Part shown: positions 1 through 8,519 of the stretch, in pieces
How positions within the stretch are numbered: position 1 is the first letter of the stretch
Layout: every line of letters begins with the position of its first letter
Assembly: GCA_003219345.1 (NCBI GenBank)
Contig: QHOP01000302.1
Coordinates: forward strand, 1 to 35,268
Direction of reading: 5' to 3'
DNA from: Verrucomicrobiota bacterium
GTDB taxonomy: Bacteria > Verrucomicrobiota > Verrucomicrobiia > Limisphaerales > AV2
DNA length: 35,268 nt
The notes under the pieces: generated by a model
The model's database searches: none
What the model saw: the letters and a program-made list of their open reading frames with translations, nothing else
Told to the model about the DNA's origin: nothing
Made by a program: the position numbers and the translations under genes

Positions 1-888
1 GGAGCCGTCGCCACAACCACACGCACGGTGATCGTGACAGATATCACTCCACCAGAGTTCACATTGATCAGCACTAATCCGCTGAACCTGGACGTCGGCA
101 CACCCTTCACAGATCCTGGCGCCACCGCTTTTGATCCGTGCGAAGGCGATCTCACCGCCAGTATTGTTCGCACCGGCACAGTGAATACTGCTGCTCCAGG
201 CTCGTACACGCTTAGCTACAGCGTGACCGATTCGAGTGGCAATACTGCCGTCACCAACCGAAACGTCTTGGTGCGAGGTTCGCCCGCAGTTCTGGGTTTC
301 AACGCGTTCTTCTCCGGAACCAACGCCGTCACTGGTTCGCCCGTGGTTCAATTCCTCGCCGACGTGAATCCAAACGGACTCGCCACCGTTGCTTTCGCCC
401 AGTATGGCCTGAACACCTCCTATCCCGGCCGCACCGCGTCGGTAAACCTTCCCGCCAGTTACAACACCAGCACTTTCTTCGCGACATTGGACGGCCTGAT
501 CCCCGGCGGGACCTATCATTTCCGTGTCGCGGCTTCGAACAGTCTCGGCGTGGCCTACGGGCCGGATCAGACCTTCGTCGTGCCTACGCTGTTCGCCGCC
601 GGCGACCTCAACGGCGACGGTCGCGTGAACGAAAGCGAACTCAACAGCGTCCTCTCCAACTACTGGCTCACAAGCTCGTCGCTGGTGATGACGAACCCGA
701 GCACGCTGGGCGGTGGACTCTTTCAGTTCGCGCTCACCAACGTCACCGGCTGGAACATGAGCGTGTTTGCATCCACGAATCTGACCGATTGGGAGCTGCT
801 GCCGGCGCAAGCTATGCCCGTCTGGCAATTCCTCGACCCTGCCTACACGAACTATCCGCAGCGGTTCTATCGTCTTCAATGGCCGTGA
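1..888 (+). CDS. C-terminal part of a large secreted/surface protein with Ig-like (DUF5011/HYR-type) and Fn3-like modules and a dockerin/EF-hand-like motif; 5' end outside window
   Basis: Frame 1 is open from base 1 (GAVATTTRTVIVTDITPPEFTLIS...). 'DVGTPFTDPGATAFDPCEGDLTASIVRTGTVNT...GSYTLSYSVTDSSGN' is Ig/HYR-like; 'AAGDLNGDGRVNESELNSVLSNYW' is dockerin/EF-hand-like; stop at 886-888. Confidence 0.8.
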   Translation, partial: GAVATTTRTVIVTDITPPEFTLISTNPLNLDVGTPFTDPGATAFDPCEGDLTASIVRTGTVNTAAPGSYTLSYSVTDSSGNTAVTNRNVLVRGSPAVLGFNAFFSGTNAVTGSPVVQFLADVNPNGLATVAFAQYGLNTSYPGRTASVNLPASYNTSTFFATLDGLIPGGTYHFRVAASNSLGVAYGPDQTFVVPTLFAAGDLNGDGRVNESELNSVLSNYWLTSSSLVMTNPSTLGGGLFQFALTNVTGWNMSVFASTNLTDWELLPAQAMPVWQFLDPAYTNYPQRFYRLQWP

Positions 889-1016
889 ACCAAACGGGAC
901 AATTTCTCAGGCTGTCCCGGCCAATGGAAATTATGTCGGTTAGAAATCCGAGCTCCGTCACACTTCGAAGCGGCATCAATGGCGCGCTCGTGAATCCCAA
1001 CGGGATTCCATCCCTC

Positions 1017-1190
1017 AGCCCAGGGTTGCGCGGCACGCGCTACCCTGGGTCAACGGTGAAAAACATTTTCAACCCCAAGGGGGTTGGATCCATGTTCCCG
1101 AAATCCGACGCAACCCTTTCACGGTTGTTAAAACATTTAAAACATTTGATTGATATTCCAGGGTAGCTCGTGCCTCGCAACCCCTGGGCT
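1017..1190. repeat. MITE-like unit: about 34-bp imperfect terminal inverted repeats flanking about 105 bp of non-coding DNA
   Basis: Left arm AGCCCAGGGTTGCGCGGCACGCGCTACCCTGGGT (1017-1050). Right arm TTCCAGGGTAGCTCGTGCCTCGCAACCCCTGGGCT (about 1156-1190) is its near reverse complement. Each arm is also a hairpin. Confidence 0.6.
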
Positions 1191-1296
1191 GGATGACGGT
1201 GCCCACTTTGGGGCAAAACCATACTCCTCGAGCGGCGCATTCAAATCCAACGCCGGCGCGAACGTCTTGAAACCAGCGACGGACGCGCCCGGGTTT

Positions 1297-1512
1297 CTAC
1301 TTCAACCGCCAGGTGATGCGTGCTTTCTCCAGGTCGTAGGGCGACATCTGCATTTTCACCCGGTCGCCGACGGTAAGACGCACCCAACGCTTGCGCATCT
1401 TGCCGCAGATGGTGGCCAGCACGAGGTGCTTGTTTTCCAATTCCACCCGGAACATCGTGCCAGGCAGCACGGTCATGACGCGACCTTCAACTTCAATATG
1501 TTCTTCTTTCAT
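1297..1512 (-). CDS. infA: Translation initiation factor IF-1
   Basis: MKEEHIEVEGRVMTVLPGTMFRVELENKHLVLATICGKMRKRWVRLTVGDRVKMQMSPYDLEKARITWRLK, classic IF-1 S1/OB fold sequence; start trimmed from the ORF track to the internal Met. Confidence 0.95.
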   Translation of the reverse strand: MKEEHIEVEGRVMTVLPGTMFRVELENKHLVLATICGKMRKRWVRLTVGDRVKMQMSPYDLEKARITWRLK

Positions 1513-1590
1513 GGGCTGATTGAGTAAAACCTGTCTGTCTTGCAGCGCGACATCCGGCCGATCTGCAAACATGACGCCGCGAGATAGAAA

Positions 1591-1620
1591 GGCGGGGCCC
1601 GGTCCAAGCCGAACCCCGCC
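1591..1620 (-). terminator. Terminator-like GC hairpin downstream of the RRM gene, between it and infA
   Basis: Minus-strand GGCGGGGTTCGGCTTGGACCGGGCCCCGCC followed by TTTCTATCT; 7-bp GGCGGGG/CCCCGCC stem. Confidence 0.55.
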
Positions 1621-1637
1621 ATGAAATCCCAAAGTGT

Positions 1638-1943
1638 TTAGTAACGACTGCGACCACCGCCGCCCGATTCGCGACGGCCTCCGCCCGCGCGCTCTTCGCG
1701 CGGCTTGGCGACGTTGACCGTGAGGGCGCGCCCGTCCAGATCCTTGCCATTCAATCCCTCAATTGCCTTCTGCGCCTCCTCGGCTGAACTCATGGTCACG
1801 AAGCCAAAGCCCCGGGGGCGATTGGTCATGCGATCCATCATCAGGTTTGCTTCGGTGACCGTGCCAAACGCGGCGAACGCGTCTTGGAGGTCGTTTTCGG
1901 TGGTATTGAAGGAAAGGTTTCCGACAAACAATTTACTACTCAT
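1638..1943 (-). CDS. RNA-binding protein, single RRM domain with Gly/Arg-rich tail (copy 1)
   Basis: [51 protein letters not shown]..., with RNP2 (LFVGNL) and RNP1 (RGFGFVTM), then GGGRRESGGGGRSRY. Confidence 0.95.
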   Translation of the reverse strand: MSSKLFVGNLSFNTTENDLQDAFAAFGTVTEANLMMDRMTNRPRGFGFVTMSSAEEAQKAIEGLNGKDLDGRALTVNVAKPREERAGGGRRESGGGGRSRY

Positions 1944-2110
1944 GCGATGTTTTGGTGTCCGACAAACCAGCACTTTCCACAGACTGTTCCCGAACGTCGG
2001 GTCTAAAATCATCACTGAACAAGGTTCACTTGAAGATTCACCATGCCTTGGAAGCGACAAGCCATCTGACAGACTGGCTCAGCCTGACGGGTTCCGGCGG
2101 GATAGCAATA
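1944..2110 (-). promoter_or_regulatory. Putative long 5' leader of RRM copy 1, conserved with RRM copy 2
   Basis: Nucleotide alignment by eye with 27186-27350, including CTGTYAGATRGCTTGTC, GGCATGG, TCAAGTGAACC, GTTCAGTGATGATTT, CCCG...CGGGAACAGTCTG, GTCGGACA and AAAACATCRC-ATG. Confidence 0.65.
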
Positions 2111-2121
2111 ACCATCGACAA

Positions 2122-2361
2122 CTATTTTTGGACAGCCGCGCTCCATTGCCGCAACTCGGTGAACTCCAGTGTGAACCGTCCGCGCCGTCCCGCGAAGTGG
2201 CATTGCTCCGGGTCGAGTAAAGGGTGGTCGGGTGCGAGAGCGCAAGCGGCACGCTTCAACCGCAAGGTATCAGGCACCAGTGCGCCGACGGCCAATTGAA
2301 TGAAAGGCCAGTTGTCCTGTTCAACGAGGTGGAAGCAGAAGCGCGGGAGCGTTGGCGCCAT
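2122..2361 (-). CDS. Small hypothetical protein downstream of the LysR gene
   Basis: 79-aa ORF, co-directional with and 31 nt downstream of the LysR gene; no recognised domain. Confidence 0.35.
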   Translation of the reverse strand: MAPTLPRFCFHLVEQDNWPFIQLAVGALVPDTLRLKRAACALAPDHPLLDPEQCHFAGRRGRFTLEFTELRQWSAAVQK

Positions 2362-2392
2362 ACCTGGCTAAAAACTCTTGATGCTCGAGCGA

Positions 2393-3289
2393 TCATTCCT
2401 TCTTCAAGGTCGTTTCCTTCGCACATTTCAAAAACCGTTCGGCGGCGATCGTGAGTCCGTTTTTGGCCCAGGCGGCGCCAATGACCAAAGGCGGCGGCGC
2501 GGGAGAGAACGGGATGAGTCTCAGGCGCGGCCCGGCGGTGCACGTCAGGGATTGCGGCGCTATGGCCACGCCGTTTCCCGCTTCGACCGCGGCGATCAGG
2601 CTGCTGACACTGTCGTGTTCCTCCGCGATGCGTGGTTTGCTTTTGATGGCGGCAAACATGGCTGCCAGATTTTCGTGAGCGTCGGGATAATCCTTGCGGC
2701 TGTACGTGATGAGCGGCTCCCGCGCGACCTCCGCCAGCGTCACGGTGCGCCGCCCGGCCAGCGGATGTTTCGGCGCAACCGCGAGGCAGATCGAGTCGCG
2801 CGCCAATTCCTCGAAGCGCAGTCCGCGCAACAAGGCGGGCGTCAGGCGCACCACGAAGGCAATCTGCAATTTGCCCTCGCGCAATCCGGCGAGCATTTCC
2901 TCGGTGGACAGATCGTGCAACCTCACGCGCACGTTCGGCAGCTCGGCCTGAAAGGCGCGCAACGCCGGCGGTAGAATCCGCGCGGTGAGCGACGGCGCGT
3001 AACCGACGTGCAATTCGCCTTGCCCGCCGGTGGCGATGGCCCGCGCCGCTTTCACGGCGTCCTCCGCGCGTTGCAGAACTGCGCGCGCTTCGGTGAAAAA
3101 CGCGCGCCCGGCCTCCGTCAGTCGGACGGACTTGGCGCTGCGTTCCAAAAGCAGGAAGCCGAGTTCCTCCTCCAGATCGCGGATTTGGCGGCTCAAGGCC
3201 GGTTGCGACACGTGCAGCTTCAGCGCGGCGCGGGAGACGTTCTCCTCTTCGGCCACGCCGATGAAATAGCGGAGATGGCGCAGTTCCAT
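2393..3289 (-). CDS. LysR-family transcriptional regulator
   Basis: MELRHLRYFIGVAEEENVSRAALKLHVSQPALSRQIRDLEEELGFLLLERSAKSVRLTEAGRAFF... is a canonical LysR wHTH; LysR substrate-binding domain follows. Confidence 0.95.
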   Translation of the reverse strand: MELRHLRYFIGVAEEENVSRAALKLHVSQPALSRQIRDLEEELGFLLLERSAKSVRLTEAGRAFFTEARAVLQRAEDAVKAARAIATGGQGELHVGYAPSLTARILPPALRAFQAELPNVRVRLHDLSTEEMLAGLREGKLQIAFVVRLTPALLRGLRFEELARDSICLAVAPKHPLAGRRTVTLAEVAREPLITYSRKDYPDAHENLAAMFAAIKSKPRIAEEHDSVSSLIAAVEAGNGVAIAPQSLTCTAGPRLRLIPFSPAPPPLVIGAAWAKNGLTIAAERFLKCAKETTLKKE

Positions 3290-3296
3290 GCTTAGA

Positions 3297-3317
3297 GGTC
3301 TATTTCATAAATAGACC
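3297..3317. promoter_or_regulatory. Perfect 9-bp inverted repeat directly upstream of the LysR start; candidate autoregulatory operator
   Basis: GGTCTATTT-CAT-AAATAGACC, ending 7 bp from the LysR ATG (3289). Confidence 0.55.
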
Positions 3318-3389
3318 ACTTAGCGAAGCATAGCCGCTGGCCGTCTTCAGGCAAGCAAGCTGGCGGCGCGACGGTTCAGCTTGTCGGAA

Positions 3390-4019
3390 TCACGTAGAAC
3401 CAGGCCGGGAATTCCTGGCGGCTGCCAATGATCTTTTAAGATTGTGCAATAATTCTTCCGCATTGAGCGCCTCATCTTTGGAAACCAATTCCTGATACCG
3501 GGTGAGCGCGCTTACCGCGGCGCCAAGGTCATTGTTTATCGCCTGAACGAGCGCCAGGTTGAAATAGACATTCGCAAACGAAGGGTCCACCTCCCTCGCC
3601 ATTTCATAGTGAATTTGCGCCAGCCGGAAGTCGTTCACATCGCAATACAAATTACCCAGATTATAATGCGCTTCAGAGTGACGCGGATCGTGTTTCAGTG
3701 AGGTCGTAAAACAATCAAACGCTTTGGCCGTGTTTCCCTTTTGCGATTCGATAATGCCGAGATTGCAATAGGCATCGGCGACGCAATCCTGCTCTTCAAT
3801 CGCCTTCCGGTACAACTCGGCGGCTTTCAGGTCGCCGCGTTCGTCCAACATCAGCGCTTGCTCAAAGCGACTCAATGCGGATGAAAAATCCAGAATTTGC
3901 GCCGTGGCCTTCGGAAATAAATCCAACTGATCCGGATCCTGGGCAGCCTTTGCCCGCCTCTTGACGCGCTTGAAACCGAACTTCGACGCTTGAACGGGGA
4001 ATTTTATGATTTGGACCAT
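3390..4019 (-). CDS. Tetratricopeptide repeat protein
   Basis: Tandem TPRs: ADAYCNLGIIESQKGNTAKAFDCFTTSLKHDPRHSEAHYNLGNLYCDVNDFRLAQIHYEMAREVDPSFANVYFNLALV; start trimmed to MVQIIKFPVQASKFG. Confidence 0.8.
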   Translation of the reverse strand: MVQIIKFPVQASKFGFKRVKRRAKAAQDPDQLDLFPKATAQILDFSSALSRFEQALMLDERGDLKAAELYRKAIEEQDCVADAYCNLGIIESQKGNTAKAFDCFTTSLKHDPRHSEAHYNLGNLYCDVNDFRLAQIHYEMAREVDPSFANVYFNLALVQAINNDLGAAVSALTRYQELVSKDEALNAEELLHNLKRSLAAARNSRPGST

Positions 4020-4107
4020 CGAATTCGCGCACCGACCCTTCACCCTGTCCGACGGGGAGAGATTTCTCGGAAAAATTTCGCGCATTGAGCCCCTGAACCC
4101 CGAGAGG

Positions 4108-4169
4108 CCCCCTCACCCGACCTCCGGCCACCCTCTCCCCCAGTGGGGGAGAAGGAAGGGGTGAGGGGG
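4108..4169. repeat. Palindromic repeat family A, full copy (CCCTCACCCG...CCCTCTCCC...GGGGAGA...GGGTGAGGG)
   Basis: CCCCCTCACCCGACCTCCGGCCACCCTCTCCCCCAGTGGGGGAGAAGGAAGGGGTGAGGGGG; near-identical copies at 6881-6942 and 12995-13052. Confidence 0.8.
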
Positions 4170-4231
4170 TTCATGGAAAGAATTCCCCGAAATGAAAATT
4201 CGCGCGTTGAACCCCCTGAACCGAGGGAAAA

Positions 4232-4340
<109 letters not shown>

Positions 4341-4378
4341 GAGAGCGAACACCTCCAAAATTCGGACGTGAGTTGGGG

Positions 4379-4480
4379 CCATGAACCCACCCCCAACCCC
4401 TCCGGAGGAGGGGAGTCAATGTCGGGCACGCTTGCCGAGTTCCCCTCCTGGGAGGGGTCAGGGGTGGGTCGGTTCATGGA
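4379..4480. repeat. Inverted repeat variant CCATGAACCCACCCCCAACCCCTCC...CCCTCCTGGGAGGGGTCAGGGGTGGGTCGGTTCATGG
   Basis: Arms at about 4379-4412 and 4440-4480 are complementary. Confidence 0.7.
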
Positions 4481-4508
4481 AAGGGACGGGGTGAGGGGCC
4501 GGATCACA

Positions 4509-5366
4509 TTACGCAACTTTCTGTTTCCTCTGCTTTGCCGGCTTGACTTCGACCGCTTCCTTGCGCTCGCCCTTGGCTCGTTCCATCGGCTTCTTCTTCG
4601 CTTTCGCCTGGTCGATGCTCTGCTTGAGCGCGGTCATAATGTCCACCACCGGCTTTTCCTCATCGGGAACGCTTACCACTTCCTTGCCGGCAATTTTCGC
4701 CTCAATCATCTCGCGCAGCGCGTCGCGATAGCGATCCGTCAAATCGAGTTCCTTGAGAGTTGAGGCCATGGATTCCACCAGACTGATCGAGAGTTTCAAT
4801 TCATCCTTGTTCACTGCTTTGTGCTCGATCTGCGGAACGCTCTCCATTTTCCGCACTTCACTCTGCTGCCGCAATTTATAAAGGACGAGTCCGCCGTCCA
4901 GGGGCGCAATCATCACGACTTCCTCGCGATCGCGCAAAACGACTTTACCAATGCCCACTTTCCCGCTCGCCTTCAGTGCCTCGCTCAACAAGGAATAGGT
5001 TTTCGTCGCGACCAATCCGTCCGGGCCGGCGAAATACGGCGATTCATACAGCGAGGGATGGACTTCGCCGGCGTCAATGAATCCTTCGATTTCGATAACT
5101 TTGGTGCTCTTGAGCTTGATCTTGGCGAGATCGTCCGGCGAAACGATCACGTATTGTTCCGGCTCGAACTGATAACCCTTGACGATCTCTTCCGTCGTGA
5201 GCGCCTTCCCGCACTTCTTGCATTTCTTTTCGTAACCAACGGCGCCGTTATCGTCCTTGTGCAATTGGTTGAACCGGATCGTTTCTTCCGTGTCCACGGC
5301 GTTGTAGATCCGGATCGGAATGGTAACCAAAGAAAATCGAATGTGCCCTTTCCAGATCGATCTCAT
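4509..5366 (-). CDS. ku: Non-homologous end-joining protein Ku
   Basis: MRSIWKGHIRFSLVTIPIRIYNAVDTEETIRFNQLHKDDNGAVGYEKKCKKCGKALTTEEIVKGYQFEPEQYVIV..., classic prokaryotic Ku with Lys-rich C-terminal tail. Confidence 0.95.
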   Translation of the reverse strand: MRSIWKGHIRFSLVTIPIRIYNAVDTEETIRFNQLHKDDNGAVGYEKKCKKCGKALTTEEIVKGYQFEPEQYVIVSPDDLAKIKLKSTKVIEIEGFIDAGEVHPSLYESPYFAGPDGLVATKTYSLLSEALKASGKVGIGKVVLRDREEVVMIAPLDGGLVLYKLRQQSEVRKMESVPQIEHKAVNKDELKLSISLVESMASTLKELDLTDRYRDALREMIEAKIAGKEVVSVPDEEKPVVDIMTALKQSIDQAKAKKKPMERAKGERKEAVEVKPAKQRKQKVA

Positions 5367-5447
5367 AACACACCTCGTTTCAGGTCGATGGTTGCGTTCA
5401 TAGGTTTGGCGAACAGGCAGGGAGCCTACCCCGGTTTCACCCGCCAT

Positions 5448-7844
5448 TCAAGGTTTGATTTGGAATCCCAGATCCGGCCTCAGCCTCACAAATACCGCTT
5501 CTCGCAACAGGCCTTCTGTGGTCAATGAAGCGAATTGCACCTCGCACATCAGTTTCGGCTCAATCCAGACAGACCGCGCATCATCGGGCGGTTTCTCTTT
5601 AATTGGCCTTTTGATCGTTTTTACCTTTTGCAATTCAGCGGCAACAGCCTTGAATGAATCATTATCAAATCCCGTTCCGACTTTCCCGAGATACTTAAGC
5701 TCATCGCCGTTTGCTTCTGCCAGGTGCAGCGCGCCGAAACTCGCTTCCCGGTCGCCCTTGCCCTTCGTGTAACCGATGATCACGCACTCCAGGGTCTGTC
5801 GCGTTTTAATCTTCAACCACGAGTCGCTTCGCTTGCCGGGCAGATACGGGCTGTTGCGCTGTTTGGCCATGATGCCTTCGAGACCCATCTCTTTCACGGC
5901 CTGGAAGAAAGCCGCTCCTTCTTCGACGACCTCACTCGCGCGATAAGCCGACCCCTTTTTGATCGCGTCTTGCAGCCACTCGCGCCGCCTTGTCAGCGGC
6001 TCATTAACAATCGGGCGTCCATCCAGGTAAAGGCAATCGAACACATAACACACCGCCGCGTGTTTGGCCCTGGCGCGTTCGATTCCCCCTTCCGTCTTTT
6101 GCTGCATGCGCTGGATCACGTTTCGGAAATTGGGCTTTCCATCCGCCTCCAGACAGACAATCTCTCCGTCAAACAGCGCGGAGGTTGCGCGAAACGCCTG
6201 TTCGGGAATCAGCAATTCAGGGAATTGTTCGGTCACATCCAACCCGTTGCGACCGCGAATTTTTATTTGTCCCTCATCCAAAGAAATCATCGCGCGAATG
6301 CCGTCCCATTTGACCTCGTAAACGTAATCTTCGGAATCCGGCGGCTTGTCCGCGGCCCGCGCCAGCATCGGCTCAATCGGATCACGCAGCCAGTCCGTTT
6401 GCGGGTTGTCCACGCGTTCGAGCAGCCACTGATTCTCCCGGGTATGGTGCGTGCGATATTCGGCGTTCAACTCGCGCGATTGCAAACGAAAATAGAATCC
6501 GTCCTTTTTCTGTTTGGTGATTTCGTACCGGCCCTGCGCGAATTTCCACATCATACCGCCGCCGTATTCGCCTTTGGGAATCGCGCCTTCGAAATGGACG
6601 TATTCCAGCGGATGATCCTCCACATTGACCGCCAGCCGCATGATGCCGGGCCTCGGCGGCAACCCTTTGGGAACAGCCCACGATTTCAAGACGCCGTTTT
6701 GTTCCAATCGCAAATCATAATGCAGCCGGGAAGCATGATGCCGGTGAACGACAAAAGCGCTTCCCGTTCCCCTCACCTCATCGGATGGGGAGAGGGGCGG
6801 AGGCGGCGGCTCCGCTGTCTTGTCGAAGCTGCGTTTCCTGGAATAGCTTTCGAGCTGTTCCGGCGTTTTGAAGGTGCGCGCACCCTCCCTCGCCCTGCGG
6901 GCACCCTCGCCCCCAACGGGGGAGAGGGACGGGGTGAGGGGGCGCTTCGGCTCTTTCTTTTCCGTGTGAATCGGCGCTGCGTAGGCGGCGATTGCTTCCC
7001 ATGGGTCCCCGTTTTGCATGACCCGCCGGGGAACGCTGTGAAGATCGAACGCCTTGGGACTTTCAATAGACTCCAGCTCCTCCCAATGCAGCGGAGTCGA
7101 AACCGGCGCGCCGGGAAGTCCGCGCACGCTGTAGGAGGCGACGATCGTTTGTGATTGCCGGTTGCGGTAAACATCGAGCAGAACCTTGCCTTTCCGGTGT
7201 TCCTTCCTGATCTGCAGCGTCAATACCGACGCGTGCGAATCCACGAACGGCTGGGCAACGGCCTTGGCTGCCTCAAATATTTTGTGAAATTCCCACTTCG
7301 GCTCGATCGGCGCCAGGACGTGCAAACCCTTGCGTCCCGTCGTCTTGACGAACGGATGGTAGCCGAAACTCTCGAGATGCTCTTTGAATTCCAGAGCAAG
7401 GCCTGCGACATCCGGAAACTTGAAATTCTCCGGCGGGTCGAAGTCGTACACGATGTAATCCGGCTTGTCAAAATGCGGCGCGCGCGAATGCATCTGGTGC
7501 AGTTCGATGCACGCCAGGTTCGCCAGCCAGACGAGCGACGCTTCCTCGGTCGCGATAACGTAATCCTTTTTTTCTTCGCCGAGCGTCACATGCTGGATCC
7601 AGTCAGGCGCCCAATCCGGCCGGTTTTTCTGAAAGAACGACTCCCCGCCGATGCCGTCCGGATACCGCACCAGCGACAATGGCCGCCCTTTCAGGTGCAG
7701 CAGAATCGTCGGCGCAATTTTGAGGTAATATTCAATGAGCTGCGCTTTGACGATGTGGTCGTCGGGAAAAAGAACTTTCGTCAGATTCGAAAGTTCAATC
7801 TTCCGTTTGCCAACCTGGGCTATTTGAGCTGTGCGCGAGGGCAT
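5448..7844 (-). CDS. ligD: Multidomain ATP-dependent DNA ligase LigD (polymerase-phosphoesterase-ligase order)
   Basis: N-term KIELSNLTKVLFPDDHIVKAQLIEYYLKIAPTILLHLKGRPLSLVRYPDGIGGESFFQKN (Pol); FVVHRHHASRLHYDLRLEQNGVLKSWAVPKG (PE); EPMLARAADKPPDSEDYVYEVKWDGIRAM (ligase KxDG). Confidence 0.95.
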   Translation of the reverse strand: MPSRTAQIAQVGKRKIELSNLTKVLFPDDHIVKAQLIEYYLKIAPTILLHLKGRPLSLVRYPDGIGGESFFQKNRPDWAPDWIQHVTLGEEKKDYVIATEEASLVWLANLACIELHQMHSRAPHFDKPDYIVYDFDPPENFKFPDVAGLALEFKEHLESFGYHPFVKTTGRKGLHVLAPIEPKWEFHKIFEAAKAVAQPFVDSHASVLTLQIRKEHRKGKVLLDVYRNRQSQTIVASYSVRGLPGAPVSTPLHWEELESIESPKAFDLHSVPRRVMQNGDPWEAIAAYAAPIHTEKKEPKRPLTPSLSPVGGEGARRAREGARTFKTPEQLESYSRKRSFDKTAEPPPPPLSPSDEVRGTGSAFVVHRHHASRLHYDLRLEQNGVLKSWAVPKGLPPRPGIMRLAVNVEDHPLEYVHFEGAIPKGEYGGGMMWKFAQGRYEITKQKKDGFYFRLQSRELNAEYRTHHTRENQWLLERVDNPQTDWLRDPIEPMLARAADKPPDSEDYVYEVKWDGIRAMISLDEGQIKIRGRNGLDVTEQFPELLIPEQAFRATSALFDGEIVCLEADGKPNFRNVIQRMQQKTEGGIERARAKHAAVCYVFDCLYLDGRPIVNEPLTRRREWLQDAIKKGSAYRASEVVEEGAAFFQAVKEMGLEGIMAKQRNSPYLPGKRSDSWLKIKTRQTLECVIIGYTKGKGDREASFGALHLAEANGDELKYLGKVGTGFDNDSFKAVAAELQKVKTIKRPIKEKPPDDARSVWIEPKLMCEVQFASLTTEGLLREAVFVRLRPDLGFQIKP
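6770..6798. repeat. Partial copy of palindromic repeat family A inside ligD
   Basis: CCCCTCACCTCATCGGATGGGGAGAGGGG, encoding ...PPLSPSDEVRG... in the LigD frame. Confidence 0.65.
6881..6942. repeat. Full copy of palindromic repeat family A inserted in frame inside ligD
   Basis: CACCCTCCCTCGCCCTGCGGGCACCCTCGCCCCCAACGGGGGAGAGGGACGGGGTGAGGGGG, encoding PLTPSLSPVGGEGARRAREGAR within the Pol-PE linker. Confidence 0.8.
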
Positions 7845-7993
7845 TAATTAAGAGTCGCGGTTGTCCGGAGGCTATCACCGCCGATCATCACTGGCCAACG
7901 AATTTGATGGCAAGGTCACAAGCGCGGGATCTGGACAAAGCCTTCGTTGTCTTCGTTTTCTTCTGTTCCGATTTCAGGCGTCGCAGCCCTGAG

Positions 7994-8395
7994 TCAACGA
8001 TTGGCCTCGGGCAGAATCATCCGCGCCACGCCATCGGTCAACTTCACCTCGTGAAAGTTGATGATAAGGCCAAGCGGAACGTCCAGGAGCTTCATATAAC
8101 TCAGGAGCTGTGCTTTGTGGATTGGCAGAATCTCCTGCACACATTTGAGTTCCAGCAGCAAAGAGCCCTCAATCAGAACGTCGAAACGAAGCGGCTCGTC
8201 GAACACAAGGCCTTTGTATTCGATTCTTACGAGTCGCTGGCTGACGGTGGCAACATTCCTGAGCTCGAATTCACGCATCAGACAACGCTCATAAATGCTC
8301 TCGATCAGGCCCGGCCCTTTCAGTCGGTGAACTTCAATGGCTGCGCCGATAGCCACGCGGCTCAAGTCATCAGCTTTGTGGTACAGTGGATGCAT
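7994..8395 (-). CDS. GxxExxY family protein
   Basis: VAIGAAIEVHRLKGPGLIESIYERCLMREFEL...VFDEPLRFDVLIEGSLLLELKCVQEILPIHKAQLLSYMKLL...LGLIINFHEVKLTDGVARMIL; carries the G..E..Y motif. Confidence 0.9.
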   Translation of the reverse strand: MHPLYHKADDLSRVAIGAAIEVHRLKGPGLIESIYERCLMREFELRNVATVSQRLVRIEYKGLVFDEPLRFDVLIEGSLLLELKCVQEILPIHKAQLLSYMKLLDVPLGLIINFHEVKLTDGVARMILPEANR

Positions 8396-8519
8396 GACAG
8401 AGTTTTCTACACCAAGGCAACAAAGGAAACGAAGAATCTTGTCAGGCGACCGCGACCGGCCAACTCGCGGGATTTTTCTTCCATTTGCTTATTCGTGATC
8501 CACATTCGAATTCGCATCG

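Noticed and set aside
789-1632. Overlapping ORFs 789-1166, 812-1036, 1040-1240 and 1150-1527
   Set aside because: They mostly translate the repeat hairpins or the antisense of infA; no protein-like features.
5724-7154. 476-aa plus-strand ORF
   Set aside because: Antisense to ligD; no recognisable domain.
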